Source: CAYGTO01 sp964352815 (GTDB lineage: Bacteria; Pseudomonadota; Alphaproteobacteria; Rickettsiales; UBA3002). From it: a stretch of 64,000 nucleotides of DNA. Positions 46,060 through 56,029 of this stretch are shown piece by piece (within the stretch, counting starts at the first letter, position 1; every line of letters begins with the position of its first letter). Location of the stretch: the NCBI GenBank assembly GCA_964352815.1, contig CAYGTO010000005.1:73655-137654 (forward strand). The letters are read 5' to 3'. The notes below the pieces were generated by a model. The model was not told where the DNA came from, searched no databases, and saw nothing but the letters and a program-made list of their open reading frames with translations. The position numbers and the translations under genes were made by a program.

Positions 46060-48651
46060 ATGGCCAAAGGACGCGCACAGAAGAAGGACGTTGATGTCCA
46101 GGATCTTATATTAGAAAAAGATACCGGAGCGCGTCAGCCTGAAGGGCTTCCAGGTCACATTCTAATATACACGGCGCTGGCTTGGTCATTTTTTCAGCTT
46201 TGGATTAGTTCTCCACTACCATTTGTACTTAATCTCGATTTTCTCATTTTTGACGATACGCGTGCACGTTCGATTCACTTAGCGTTCGCCATGTTCCTTG
46301 CATATACCGCTTATCCACGGAGCGCCACATCGCCACGCCATTCAATCCCGATTACGGATTGGCTACTATCGCTCGTAAGCGCGTTTTGCGCTGGCTATTT
46401 ATTCCTTTTCTATGAAGAGCTGGCAATGCGCCCAGGGCTCCCGAGTGATGTGGATATTATCGTCGCATGTATCGGAATGGTGCTTCTATTAGAGGCTGCG
46501 CGCCGTTCGCTCGGAATGCCGCTCATGCTAGTGGGTATTGTTTTTCTTCTCTATACATTCTTTGGGGCAGCCGCGTGGATGCCAGAGCTAATCTCCCACA
46601 AAGGGCAATCCTTTAATAAAGTTGCTTCCCACCAGTGGCTCGCCACGGAAGGGGTGTTCGGGATTGCGCTTGGCGTTTCAACGAGTTTTGTCTTCCTTTT
46701 CGTGCTCTTCGGTTCGCTGCTCGATAAAGCAGGAGCCGGGAACTATTTCATTAAAGTCGCCTTTGCGCTTCTCGGACATCTGCGCGGTGGCCCTGCGAAA
46801 GCCGCGGTATTGGCCTCGGGGCTCACCGGGTTTATCTCAGGTTCTTCCATCGCCAATGTGGTGACGACGGGGACTTTTACGATTCCGCTTATGAAGCGTG
46901 TGGGCTTTAAAGCAGAGCAGGCAGGGGCTGTTGAGGTTTCGGGTTCGGTGAATGGTCAGATTATGCCACCGGTGATGGGAGCGGCGGCCTTCCTTATGGT
47001 GGAGTATGTTGGGATTCCGTACAGTGAGGTGATTAAACATGCACTGATTCCTGCGCTTATTTCCTACATCGCCCTTCTTTACATCGTCCATCTTGAGGCG
47101 TTGAAGCAAGACATGAAGGCACTGAAGAAGCCTGTAGTAACGACGATAAAACATAAGATAATCGTATGGGGAATTATCGTCAGTAGTCTCTTCATTGTTG
47201 CAGGAGCTAGCTACTATGCAATTAAAGCGATTAGCGAAGTGGCGGGGGCAATTGCACCTTATTTGATCGGGGTAGTCATGTTAGGCGTGTATGTCGCACT
47301 GATTCGCTATGCCGCGCAATATCCCGATCTCGAGCCGGATGACACCAAGAGTAAGGTGATCAAACTTCCGGAAGTAGGGCCGACAGTGAAAACGGGGCTA
47401 CACTATTTGATTCCTGTTGTCGTATTGATCTGGTGTTTGATGGTTGAGCGTTTATCGCCGGGGCTTTCTGCATTCTGGGCATGTATCGTGATGATGTTCA
47501 TTCTCGTAACGCAACGCCCAATTTTCCATTATTTTCGTAATCAGGCAAATTATGTCGCAGGCTTGAAGCAAGGGCTGACTGACTTAAAAGAAGGGCTGAT
47601 TGCTGGTGCGCGCAATATGATCGGGATTGGGATTGCGACGGCAGCAGCGGGCATTATTGTTGGGACGGTTTCTTTAACTGGTATTGGCCAAATCATGACC
47701 GAGATCGTGGAAGTGCTCTCGGGCGGTTCGTTGATGTTGGTGTTGATCTTTACCGCGATCATTAGCCTCATTCTTGGCATGGGCTTGCCGACCACAGCAA
47801 ACTATATTGTTGTGTCGAGTATCATGGTTGGCGTTGTCCAAGAGCTAGGGGCGCAGCATGGCTTGATTGTCCCTGCGATTGCAATTCACCTATTTGTTTT
47901 CTACTTTGGCATTATGGCGGATGTGACGCCTCCGGTGGGTTTGGCCTCCTTTGCTGCCGCTGCTATTTCAAAAGGCGACCCGATCCGAACGGGTGCAATA
48001 GCGTTTGTCTACAGTACACGAACCGCGATTTTGCCCTTCTTCTTCCTGTTTAATACAGACATACTATTGATCGATATCGATTCCTATGGTTACGGATTGC
48101 TTGTCTTTGTTGCTGCAACGATTGGGGTGTTGAGTTTTTCAGCGGCCATGCAGAATTACTTTGTGATACGCAGTACGATTTTTGAATCTCTCCTATTGCT
48201 GGCTGTTGCAGTGACATGCTTTATCCCTCATCTATGGATGGATCGCATTGTTTCGCCATTCGAGACGATTCCAGGAACGCATCTCGAATCCTCAATCAAA
48301 ACCATTGAGCCTGGCGAGTCGATTGAGTTTTACGTGAAAGGCGAGACGCAGCTGGGTGATCCGAAAGCCGTGTATGTGCGTCTTGATGTTGGAAAGGGTG
48401 CAACAGCGAAAGAGAAGCTCTATGCGATGGGTATGGCGCTGCGTAGCGAAGAAGGTAAAGTCTATGTCGATGATGTGGCCTTCGCAAGCGCGGCCGACCG
48501 TGCAGGTATCTTCTTTGATGATGAGATCGCTGCGGTGCGCGTGCCTAAGGACCAGCCGAATCCATATTTAATGATCATTCCGGCACTCTTTGTATTGGGT
48601 GGCGTTTTCATGCTGCAAAACCGGCGAAAAAGAAGTAACATGCACCGATAG
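46060..48651 (+). CDS. TRAP transporter fused permease (4TM-12TM)
   Basis: The 863-residue inner-membrane protein joins the DctQ-like small subunit (about residues 30-130) to the DctM-like large subunit (about 140-690). Family motifs are seen in FISGSSIANVVTTGTF, SGSVNGQIMPPVMGAAAFLM and LGMGLPTTANYIVVSSIMVG. The C-terminal ~130 residues (after the last core helix) form a soluble DUF3394/PDZ-like domain with AGIFFDDEIAAVRV, and a final helix with a basic end. It imports the ligand of the TAXI protein using an ion gradient. A Usp gene follows after 14 nt. Confidence 0.93.
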   Translation: MAKGRAQKKDVDVQDLILEKDTGARQPEGLPGHILIYTALAWSFFQLWISSPLPFVLNLDFLIFDDTRARSIHLAFAMFLAYTAYPRSATSPRHSIPITDWLLSLVSAFCAGYLFLFYEELAMRPGLPSDVDIIVACIGMVLLLEAARRSLGMPLMLVGIVFLLYTFFGAAAWMPELISHKGQSFNKVASHQWLATEGVFGIALGVSTSFVFLFVLFGSLLDKAGAGNYFIKVAFALLGHLRGGPAKAAVLASGLTGFISGSSIANVVTTGTFTIPLMKRVGFKAEQAGAVEVSGSVNGQIMPPVMGAAAFLMVEYVGIPYSEVIKHALIPALISYIALLYIVHLEALKQDMKALKKPVVTTIKHKIIVWGIIVSSLFIVAGASYYAIKAISEVAGAIAPYLIGVVMLGVYVALIRYAAQYPDLEPDDTKSKVIKLPEVGPTVKTGLHYLIPVVVLIWCLMVERLSPGLSAFWACIVMMFILVTQRPIFHYFRNQANYVAGLKQGLTDLKEGLIAGARNMIGIGIATAAAGIIVGTVSLTGIGQIMTEIVEVLSGGSLMLVLIFTAIISLILGMGLPTTANYIVVSSIMVGVVQELGAQHGLIVPAIAIHLFVFYFGIMADVTPPVGLASFAAAAISKGDPIRTGAIAFVYSTRTAILPFFFLFNTDILLIDIDSYGYGLLVFVAATIGVLSFSAAMQNYFVIRSTIFESLLLLAVAVTCFIPHLWMDRIVSPFETIPGTHLESSIKTIEPGESIEFYVKGETQLGDPKAVYVRLDVGKGATAKEKLYAMGMALRSEEGKVYVDDVAFASAADRAGIFFDDEIAAVRVPKDQPNPYLMIIPALFVLGGVFMLQNRRKRSNMHR

Positions 48652-48665
48652 GACAAGGAGCCCTT

Positions 48666-49103
48666 ATGTATAAGAATATTCTCTACCCCGTTGATTTGCA
48701 GGCAAGCACATGGAAGTTAACGCTGCCGACTGCGATCACCTTTTCAAAAACGTTCGATGCGACGCTGCATGCGATGACGGTCGCGCCGGATTTCGGCATG
48801 AGTATCGTAGGAAACTTTTTCCCGAAAGATGCCGAAGAGAAGATCATTGAGCAGGTACAAAACGCGCTGCATGAATTTACTGAGACGAATATTAATGAGG
48901 ACATTAAGCTTCGTCATATTGTAGGGCAGGGCGTCGTCTATGAATCGATTATCAACGCCGCGAAGAAGATTGATGCCGATTTGATCATTATGGGTGCGCA
49001 CCGCACCGAGCTGAAAGAATATCTTCTGGGGCCGAACGCGGCGCGCGTCGTGCGCCACTCTGACCGCCCGGTCTTGGTCATTCGTGATCCGAAGATGTAT
49101 TAA
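48666..49103 (+). CDS. Universal stress protein (UspA family) linked to TRAP transporter
   Basis: The 145-residue protein has the UspA fold: MYKNILYPVDLQAS at the start, DADLIIMGAHRTELKEYLLG and VVRHSDRPVLVIRD at the end. The ATP-binding pattern is G-x2-x-x9-G-like but not perfect. Usp proteins are encoded in several TRAP operons, and TeaD of Halomonas regulates the ectoine TRAP TeaABC in an ATP-dependent way. A similar role is likely here. It overlaps the converging ispB gene by 4 nt. Confidence 0.88.
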   Translation: MYKNILYPVDLQASTWKLTLPTAITFSKTFDATLHAMTVAPDFGMSIVGNFFPKDAEEKIIEQVQNALHEFTETNINEDIKLRHIVGQGVVYESIINAAKKIDADLIIMGAHRTELKEYLLGPNAARVVRHSDRPVLVIRDPKMY

Positions 49104-50110
49104 TACGCCCGTTCAATACAGAAATCAATGGTCTCATCTAAAATCGCGCGCACCTGATTCTCCGGAAACAGATAAAGTGCCTTGCGGGCTTTCTCCGCTG
49201 CGTCGCGCGCCTTGGTTAGCGTAAATCCGATGGTTTGGTGCTCTTTGATATAGCCGAGCGCTGTTTCAAGGTCAGCCGGAGCTTGCGGTGTGTCTTCATC
49301 CATCGCCTCGCGCCAGAATGCTCTCTCCGCATCGGATCCCTCAGCATATGCGGCAATAATAGGGAGCGTAATCTTGCGATCGCGGAAATCATCACCAACG
49401 GCTTTGCCCATCGCCTCTTCATCCGCGACATAATCCAGTGCGTCATCAACAAGCTGGAAAGCGATACCGAGCTCTAAGCCAAACGTACGGAGAGCTGCGC
49501 GCTGCGCTTCATCCGCATCATTGACGATACCGCCAAGCTCACATGCGGCAGCGAAGAGGGCAGCCGTTTTGTCAGAAATCACCTGCATATACTCGGTCTC
49601 GGAGGTTTCAATGTCGCCTGCAACGATCAGCTGGCGTACCTCGCCTTGCGCAATGATAGCCGAGGCATTGGAGAGGATGCTTAGCACATCCAGTGAGCCA
49701 TCTTGAACCATAAGCTGAAAAGCGCGGCTCAAGAGGAAATCACCGACGAGCACGCTCGCCTTATTACCCCAGACCTCATTAGCGGTCGCTTCTCCGCGGC
49801 GCAGCTCGCTTTTATCGACCACATCATCATGAAGCAATGTCGCGGTATGAATGAATTCAATCGATGTCGCCAGATCCACATGGCGATCGCCCTGATAATC
49901 AAGGAGTTTGGCGCATGCAATGGTCAGGGCAGGGCGCAAGCGCTTCCCGCCTGAAACGATAATATGTTGAGCAATTTGTTGAATGAGCGGCACATCATTA
50001 TCGATCGCGCTCAAAATGCGCGCATTAACCTTCTCCATATCACTCGAAACAAGCTGCTTGAGCGCGTCGATCGTGGGAGTCCGTGGGTCGTGTAATTCGG
50101 CCTGTTGCAT
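49100..50110 (-). CDS. ispB: Long-chain polyprenyl diphosphate synthase
   Basis: The 336-residue protein has both aspartate-rich motifs of trans-prenyltransferases: LLHDDVVDKSELRRG (Asp95, Asp96, Asp99) and VDDALDYVAD, and GGKRLRPAL at the substrate site. It extends farnesyl diphosphate, probably to the C40-C50 side chain of ubiquinone; the exact length cannot be read from sequence with certainty. It follows the FliK-like gene by 46 nt on the same strand but is functionally unrelated to flagella. Confidence 0.9.
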   Translation of the reverse strand: MQQAELHDPRTPTIDALKQLVSSDMEKVNARILSAIDNDVPLIQQIAQHIIVSGGKRLRPALTIACAKLLDYQGDRHVDLATSIEFIHTATLLHDDVVDKSELRRGEATANEVWGNKASVLVGDFLLSRAFQLMVQDGSLDVLSILSNASAIIAQGEVRQLIVAGDIETSETEYMQVISDKTAALFAAACELGGIVNDADEAQRAALRTFGLELGIAFQLVDDALDYVADEEAMGKAVGDDFRDRKITLPIIAAYAEGSDAERAFWREAMDEDTPQAPADLETALGYIKEHQTIGFTLTKARDAAEKARKALYLFPENQVRAILDETIDFCIERAY

Positions 50111-50156
50111 GGAGGTTCTATAGCGTTTCCATGCGTGTGAGGCAAATGAAAAGCGT

Positions 50157-51962
50157 TTACGTTAAAATACCGTCATGATCGCTGTGAGAGGTGGTTGGGT
50201 CTTGCTCCAACACAAAGAGCGCCTCTTCGCCATAATGAAAGCGTACGCTTCCCTCAAAGCTGCCTAATTCCGACGCGTTGTTGTAGAGGAGGCGGATATT
50301 ATCTTCAATCTCATGCGGCAAGGGGCTGTTCATGCGAATGGCCACGTCCATCAGTGGCTTCTGCTGTTCACGCAGGCGTTTTTGAATCAACCCATCAAGC
50401 TGCATCAGGCCAAACACTGTCAGACTAAGCTCGATCACAAAGCGGGTGAAGCGTTCGCTATCTTCACTGTCCTTCGATTGCTCTTTCCGGTAATGCAAGG
50501 TCCCCTGGCGAAGTTCATCATCTTCAAGATACGGAAATATGAAAGACTGCCATTGGCTCTCATCCCGAGAAATGCCTGAGGCACCGCGCATTAATTGGAA
50601 CTCCGAGCGTAGCTGGTTCACCAGCTCGTCATGCCCATTCTGCAGTAGTTCTCTCACGGCCTGTGCGCCAAGCCATTGATCGGCATTACCTGAACGTAGG
50701 GCGCTCATCAGAAACAGCAGATCATTGGCAAAGCTGGGCCCAACCTTAGGCACCATATGGCGTGGGCCATCAACAAGCTGTGCGGCGTGGGGCGAACTGC
50801 CGTCTTTACCCAGGCCAGTGAGCTGCTGAAGCAACGCATCAAGCCGGTTGAAGACGTGCGCTGACCCTGCCGAAGCGCTTGTGGTTAAGCCAAGGAGCTG
50901 AATGGTTAGTTCGCTTCCTTTAGTGGGCGGCGGTTGGAGCGATACGAGCATGGTGCCAAGATTCGTGCGCAGTAGGGTATCGCCTGTGCTATCTTGTCCA
51001 ATCACCGTGGCTTGCAGTTGCACTGGCGGGATTCCTGGCGGCAAAGAACGTTGAATCACAGTGGGAGCATTGCCCGGTGTGCTAGCATGTAACCGGTGCC
51101 CGTGCTCACCCGTCTGTAATTGACGGTAGTGGTGACTCACTTCTCCCGCTTTTCCAGATAGGGGCGTATTTTGAGGCGATTGCGGAGTGGTGTTAGGCTT
51201 TGCCTCCGTTTTATCTGGCGTGCTACCTGTGTTGAGCCGAAGCAGCTCTAATTCTGTTTCCACTTGCGGGTTGGCTGCCCGAGAAAGTGCGGCAGCTTGA
51301 TAGGAAGGGCCTTGAGGTGGAGGAGGGGGAGTGTTACTAGGCGTTGGGGAAGGGGATGCGGAGGGCGCGTTCTGGTTAGGCGGCTGTGGAGATGTTTTTG
51401 GCTGCTGAACTGCGATATCTAATTTTGCGTTGCTAGGGAACTGTTTCAAGCCCAGTAAAAGAGCGAACTCTCGAAGCTGTTGTTTTGCCTGATCGGTTGT
51501 TTCCAAGAGTAATGCTTGAGCGAAAAGGCTGACAGCAGCTTGCGAAGAAGGCTGAGTTGCCTGCGTGCGGGTTGTTGCGACGACATCATTGGGCCGCGCT
51601 GCTTGTTGGGCTTGCTGCTCGCGTGCGACTTCAACAAACGGGCGTTTATCGATCGTGAGAATATTCGCTTGTGTGACCCCAGCGCCAGGGCGCTCGATAC
51701 GCAAGCTTACCTGGGCACCGGTTTTAAGAAAAAGTTGCGATTGCAATGTGACATCGCCTTGAGCGGTGCGCAGTGTGAACTCGCCGCCTGCGCCGCGATT
51801 GAGCACAAAGCCTTCTAACACCGTTCCTGCGCCAAGCTGCGCGAGAGGAGATGATTGAGGAAGCTGGCTCGATGATGCAGAAACTTGGCTCGTCGACAGC
51901 CCCTGAATGGTCACCTGGGAGGAGATCGAAGGAAGTCCGCTACCGCCGCTTGAGCTGCTCAT
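50157..51962 (-). CDS. FliK-like flagellar hook-length control protein (probable)
   Basis: The 601-residue protein is rich in Gln, Ser, Pro and Thr. A proline-rich linker sits around residues 190-235. The C-terminal ~100 residues are more ordered (RFTRFVIELSLTVFGLMQLDG and VRFHYGEEALFVLEQDP) and look like a FliK C-terminal-type domain. FliK measures hook length and switches export specificity. Similarity is by layout and position in the flagellar operon (2 nt after flhG), so the call is tentative. Low sequence conservation is usual for FliK. There is no signal peptide. Confidence 0.55.
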   Translation of the reverse strand: MSSSSGGSGLPSISSQVTIQGLSTSQVSASSSQLPQSSPLAQLGAGTVLEGFVLNRGAGGEFTLRTAQGDVTLQSQLFLKTGAQVSLRIERPGAGVTQANILTIDKRPFVEVAREQQAQQAARPNDVVATTRTQATQPSSQAAVSLFAQALLLETTDQAKQQLREFALLLGLKQFPSNAKLDIAVQQPKTSPQPPNQNAPSASPSPTPSNTPPPPPQGPSYQAAALSRAANPQVETELELLRLNTGSTPDKTEAKPNTTPQSPQNTPLSGKAGEVSHHYRQLQTGEHGHRLHASTPGNAPTVIQRSLPPGIPPVQLQATVIGQDSTGDTLLRTNLGTMLVSLQPPPTKGSELTIQLLGLTTSASAGSAHVFNRLDALLQQLTGLGKDGSSPHAAQLVDGPRHMVPKVGPSFANDLLFLMSALRSGNADQWLGAQAVRELLQNGHDELVNQLRSEFQLMRGASGISRDESQWQSFIFPYLEDDELRQGTLHYRKEQSKDSEDSERFTRFVIELSLTVFGLMQLDGLIQKRLREQQKPLMDVAIRMNSPLPHEIEDNIRLLYNNASELGSFEGSVRFHYGEEALFVLEQDPTTSHSDHDGILT

Positions 51963-51964
51963 AG

Positions 51965-52723
51965 CTAGCCTAAGAAATTCTTCTTCATGATTTTAACCGA
52001 AAGCGCGGCTGCGTCAGTGGCCGCTAAAGTGCCTGGCGCACGCGAAATCAACGATTCTTGATGGCGAATCGCCTCCTTCACTTTATTATCACGGCGGATA
52101 ATGCCGATCAGCGGCGGGGATGATTTGAGGAAATTCGAGCAGGCCGTGCTAATCGCATTGTAGGCGCGTTCGCCCTCTTTTTGTGATGCTGCCATATTCA
52201 CCACAATCCCGATTTTTGGCATATTCTGGCGCTGAGAGCAGAGCTTGATAAAGGCGTACGCATCGGTTAAAGATGTTGGCTCATCCGTGATGACGACTAA
52301 GCATTGAGCCGCAAATGATGCCAAAAGCTGTACATTCTGTTCAATGCCTGCGCCAATATCGAGAATCACATGATCATAATCTTCGGCGATTTCATGTAAC
52401 TCATTACCGACTTTTTTCAGCTGCGCCAGCGTTAGGCTCGACATGCCAGTGGAACCGGAGCGACCTGCAAGTACATCAAACCCACCCTGGCTACAGCGAA
52501 ACAACACATCACGTAATGATTTTTTTCCGCTGAATACTGAGGCGAGATCGTGAGGTGGAGAAAGTCCTAGCTGAACATCAACATTCGCAAGGCCTATATC
52601 GCCATCAAAAAGAAGCATCTCACGTCCGGTGCGTGCAATCAGATGGCTAAGCGTGACGGAAAGCCACGTCTTACCGACGCCGCCCTTGCCCGATGCCACT
52701 GCGATGATGTTCTGACCACTCAT
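51965..52723 (-). CDS. flhG: FlhG/FleN-type MinD-like ATPase
   Basis: The 252-residue protein begins with the deviant Walker A AVASGKGGVGKTWLSV (residues 8-23), has LFDGDIGLANVDVQLGL and the switch region HVILDIGAGIEQNVQ. FlhG controls flagellar number with FlhF and in many bacteria restrains the flagellar sigma-54 activator. It overlaps flhF by 4 nt. Together they imply a defined, probably polar, flagellar placement. Confidence 0.9.
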   Translation of the reverse strand: MSGQNIIAVASGKGGVGKTWLSVTLSHLIARTGREMLLFDGDIGLANVDVQLGLSPPHDLASVFSGKKSLRDVLFRCSQGGFDVLAGRSGSTGMSSLTLAQLKKVGNELHEIAEDYDHVILDIGAGIEQNVQLLASFAAQCLVVITDEPTSLTDAYAFIKLCSQRQNMPKIGIVVNMAASQKEGERAYNAISTACSNFLKSSPPLIGIIRRDNKVKEAIRHQESLISRAPGTLAATDAAALSVKIMKKNFLG

Positions 52724-53829
52724 GATTTCGCGAATTTATCCCGTTGATGTTGCATTAATAATTGGCTGATCCCAAGCGCATCAAGCGGCCGTAATGGCTT
52801 TGAGACGTGAGGCGAATCCGTAACGTGGCTAAGTTTGAGCCCTGCCGAAAATGCTGCGCCCAAAATCGCACCATAACGCTTTGCGGCATCTGATTTGCTG
52901 ATAATCACATGTTCTATGCTTAAAAAACTGAAGGTGCGTGCTAGCTCTTCTGCTTCGCCCGCGTCCATTCCTGAAGGCATAACCAGAATTGGTGTAATGA
53001 TATTCATGCTCGCCAGCTCACCTAACTCACGCATCTCTTGAAAATCATAGGGGTTGCCGCCAAAGCTATCGATAAGAATAGTTGCCTTATCCGGCGCATT
53101 AATAAGCATGTCTTTTAACTCGGCTTTGGTTTCTGCATATTCCACCGGCGTATCCATGATACTCGCATAGGCAGAAAGCTGCTCCACACCACCCGCGCGT
53201 TTATTATCTGTCGAAATCAGAACCAATTCGCGCTTATTCATCACGAGTTCAGCGGCGAGTTTACCAATTGCCGTGGTTTTCCCCGCGCCCGCAGGGCCAA
53301 CAAGCATAAAGCAGCCCGGCTGGCTAAAATCGATAGGATCAAACGTTAAACAATCTGGTAAAACCCCTGTTAGCAACGCTTGCGTGTCGGCAATATTACC
53401 ATGGGCGGCATGCGGCGCGTCATTGGCCTTTTCGATCACGCTCTGCATGAGCTCCTGCGGCATGGCATGAAATGCCAAAATATCTTCAATCATTTCGCAT
53501 GGGCGATCACGATCGTCTCGCTCATGGTCTTTAGAGTAACGCGCGGCATTCTTTACATAGGGGTTCTCATGGACCACTTGCTTTTCGGAAGGCTCTTGAG
53601 GAGTACTCGCCTCTTCATCAGTCGATTCGTCTTCCCCGGTTTCAACCAACTCAAGGGCTGTTTCTGGCAGATCATCGGGCTCATCATCTTCAATGGCCAC
53701 TGTGACTTGGACGCCTTGCCCCTTGGGCTGGCGCATACTAGAGAGAATCACCGCATCATCGCCGAGCATTTCTTTCGCCATACGCATGGCTTCGTTCATA
53801 TCTGGAGCAGAGAGAGTTTTTAAGCGCAT
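52720..53829 (-). CDS. flhF: FlhF flagellar placement GTPase (SRP family)
   Basis: The 369-residue protein has an acidic, variable N-terminal B domain (about residues 1-110), then an N domain and the GTPase domain with P-loop GPAGAGKTT (178-186). LVLISTDNKRAGGVEQLSAY and ATILIDSFGGNPYD follow, where the SRP family has the DTAGR-type motif; here it reads DSFGG. It directs the first flagellar parts to the correct cell site. It is 9 nt downstream of flhA and coupled to flhG. Confidence 0.88.
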   Translation of the reverse strand: MRLKTLSAPDMNEAMRMAKEMLGDDAVILSSMRQPKGQGVQVTVAIEDDEPDDLPETALELVETGEDESTDEEASTPQEPSEKQVVHENPYVKNAARYSKDHERDDRDRPCEMIEDILAFHAMPQELMQSVIEKANDAPHAAHGNIADTQALLTGVLPDCLTFDPIDFSQPGCFMLVGPAGAGKTTAIGKLAAELVMNKRELVLISTDNKRAGGVEQLSAYASIMDTPVEYAETKAELKDMLINAPDKATILIDSFGGNPYDFQEMRELGELASMNIITPILVMPSGMDAGEAEELARTFSFLSIEHVIISKSDAAKRYGAILGAAFSAGLKLSHVTDSPHVSKPLRPLDALGISQLLMQHQRDKFAKS

Positions 53830-53838
53830 ACCCTCTCC

Positions 53839-56001
53839 TTAAGCTGGCTGCTGCGGGGCGGCTTGCTGCTGATTTGCACCAAGCTGACCAAGTGTTTTAA
53901 TACGTGCGCGAGGGTGAATTTCATTCTGCGAGATCACCATGGTTGAAGGCCGGAAACGCTCAATAATCGAGCGCACATAAGGCCGGATTAACGGACTCGT
54001 TAACAATACGGGCATATGGCCCTGCATCGCAAGCTCATCAAACATGTTACGCACCTGATGAATGAAATCTTGAATTTTGGTCGGCGCCATGCTGAGCTGT
54101 TTTTCTTCGCCGTCGCCCACCAGTGATTCTGCGAAGCTTTTCTCCCATGGCGGGGACAGTGCGATAATCGGAATAAACCCATCTTCATTCGAAACGGCGT
54201 TACTGATTTGGCGAGCGAGCCGCGTGCGTACATGCTCAGTAATCAAGGTCACATTCGTGGTAACGCGCGAGGCCTCGGCAATCGCCTCAACAATGGTTGG
54301 CAAGTCGCGAATGGAAATCATTTCTGTTAGAAGATTCTGAAGAATACGCTGAATCGAACTGACAGAAATTTGTGCCGGAGTAATTTCAGAGATCAGTTTC
54401 TGCTCTTCTTTGCCAAGCTCATCAAGCAGGCGCTGAGTATCTGCATAGGAGAGTAGATCCGACATATTGTCTTTCACCGACTCGGTAAGGTGCGTCGTGA
54501 GGACGGTCGGCGGGTCCACGACCGTATAGTTTCGGAACATGGCTTCCTCACGCTGAGTGTCACCGATCCACATGGCGGGCAGGCCAAAGGTAGGCTCAAC
54601 GGTTTCTTCACCAGGCAAGGTAATTGGCTGTCCCGTCGGGTCCATCACAAGGAACATGTCGGGGCGGACTTCACCGCTTGCCGTTTCCACTTCTTTGATC
54701 TTAATCACGTAGCTATTGGCCGGAAGCTGCATATTATCTTGAATTCGTACCGATGGCATGACAAAGCCAAGATCGCGTGCAAGCTGTTTGCGGAGCGCTT
54801 TGATTTGTTCGGTAAGACGATGGCCTTTTTGGTAATTAATGAGAGGCAAAAGACCATAGCCTAGCTCAAGCCGAACAGCATCAATCGAAAGGCTATCACT
54901 AATTTCCTGTTCAGCGCTTGGCAATCCACCTTCTGCCGATTCTCCACTAGGCGCAGGAAGAAGCGGCTTGCCATCCGGACCAATTTCTTCTTTCGGAGTG
55001 GATTTATAAATAACATAGGCCAGGTAACCTGTGATGAGTGAAAGTGCAAAGAATGGTGCGGTAGGAATTCCAGGAATAAGCCCCATCGCAAAGAGAAGTG
55101 TGCTGGTAATGCCCATTGGAGCAGCATTTTTACCTAATTGGCTAATCACTGCTTTATCTGCAGAGCCGACTTCCCCCGCTTTAGTAACCAAGAGACCGGC
55201 CGCAGTGGAAACGATTAGGGCCGGGATCTGTGATACCAAGCCATCCCCGATAGTCAGCTTAGTGTAGGTGCTCACCGCATCACCAAAACTTAGACCGTTC
55301 ATGGCCATACCAATGATCATACCACCGATGAAATTGATGAAAGTAATCAGCAAGCCGGCAATCGCGTCACCACGCACGAACTTACTCGCGCCATCCATTG
55401 CTCCAAAGAACGAGCTTTCATCTTCTAAATCTTTGCGGCGCGTACGCGCATCATCTTCATTGATCAACCCGGCAGATAAATCTGCATCAATTGCCATTTG
55501 TTTTCCTGGCATCGCGTCCAAACTAAAACGTGCGGACACTTCAGCGATACGGCCAGAACCTTTGGTGATGACGACAAAGTTAATGATTGTAAGAATTCCG
55601 AAAATAATCGCACCAATAAGCGCGGAATCACTCATGATAAAGCTACCAAACGCTTCGATCACCTTACCCGCTGCGTCCGATCCCTCATGCCCATTTCCTA
55701 AGATGAGTCGTGTCGACGCGATGTTTAATGAGAGCCTAAGCATGGTTGAAATGAGAAGAATTGTCGGGAAGGCGCTCAAACCGAGGGGTTTGTCGACAAA
55801 GAGTACGCTCATTAAGATGAGCACTGAAAAAGTAATAGAAATACCAAGTAGTAAATCGAGTAGAATCGGTGGCACTGGGAGTAGCAAGACTGTGAGAATG
55901 CCCACGATTCCCATAGCGAACATGATATCGCGACGTTTTGAGGCAATGCTCAATCCGCCCATCACAGTCATGCCTGATTTCTGTGGTTGTTCGTCTGCCA
56001 T
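53839..56001 (-). CDS. flhA: FlhA flagellar export apparatus protein
   Basis: The 720-residue protein has about eight membrane helices in its first 330 residues and the highly conserved FHIPEP-region equivalents: SVLFVDKPLGLSAFPTILL, VITKGSGRIAEVSARFSLDA, MPGKQMAIDADLSAGLI and DGASKFVRGDAIAGLLI. The cytoplasmic ring domain follows (ALSPPWEKSFAESL, RARIKTLGQL). FlhA is the proton-driven core of the flagellar type III export gate. It lies 28 nt downstream of flbD. Confidence 0.96.
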   Translation of the reverse strand: MADEQPQKSGMTVMGGLSIASKRRDIMFAMGIVGILTVLLLPVPPILLDLLLGISITFSVLILMSVLFVDKPLGLSAFPTILLISTMLRLSLNIASTRLILGNGHEGSDAAGKVIEAFGSFIMSDSALIGAIIFGILTIINFVVITKGSGRIAEVSARFSLDAMPGKQMAIDADLSAGLINEDDARTRRKDLEDESSFFGAMDGASKFVRGDAIAGLLITFINFIGGMIIGMAMNGLSFGDAVSTYTKLTIGDGLVSQIPALIVSTAAGLLVTKAGEVGSADKAVISQLGKNAAPMGITSTLLFAMGLIPGIPTAPFFALSLITGYLAYVIYKSTPKEEIGPDGKPLLPAPSGESAEGGLPSAEQEISDSLSIDAVRLELGYGLLPLINYQKGHRLTEQIKALRKQLARDLGFVMPSVRIQDNMQLPANSYVIKIKEVETASGEVRPDMFLVMDPTGQPITLPGEETVEPTFGLPAMWIGDTQREEAMFRNYTVVDPPTVLTTHLTESVKDNMSDLLSYADTQRLLDELGKEEQKLISEITPAQISVSSIQRILQNLLTEMISIRDLPTIVEAIAEASRVTTNVTLITEHVRTRLARQISNAVSNEDGFIPIIALSPPWEKSFAESLVGDGEEKQLSMAPTKIQDFIHQVRNMFDELAMQGHMPVLLTSPLIRPYVRSIIERFRPSTMVISQNEIHPRARIKTLGQLGANQQQAAPQQPA

Positions 56002-56029
56002 CCAGCCCCCTTCGGCCTAACGTCTTCGG

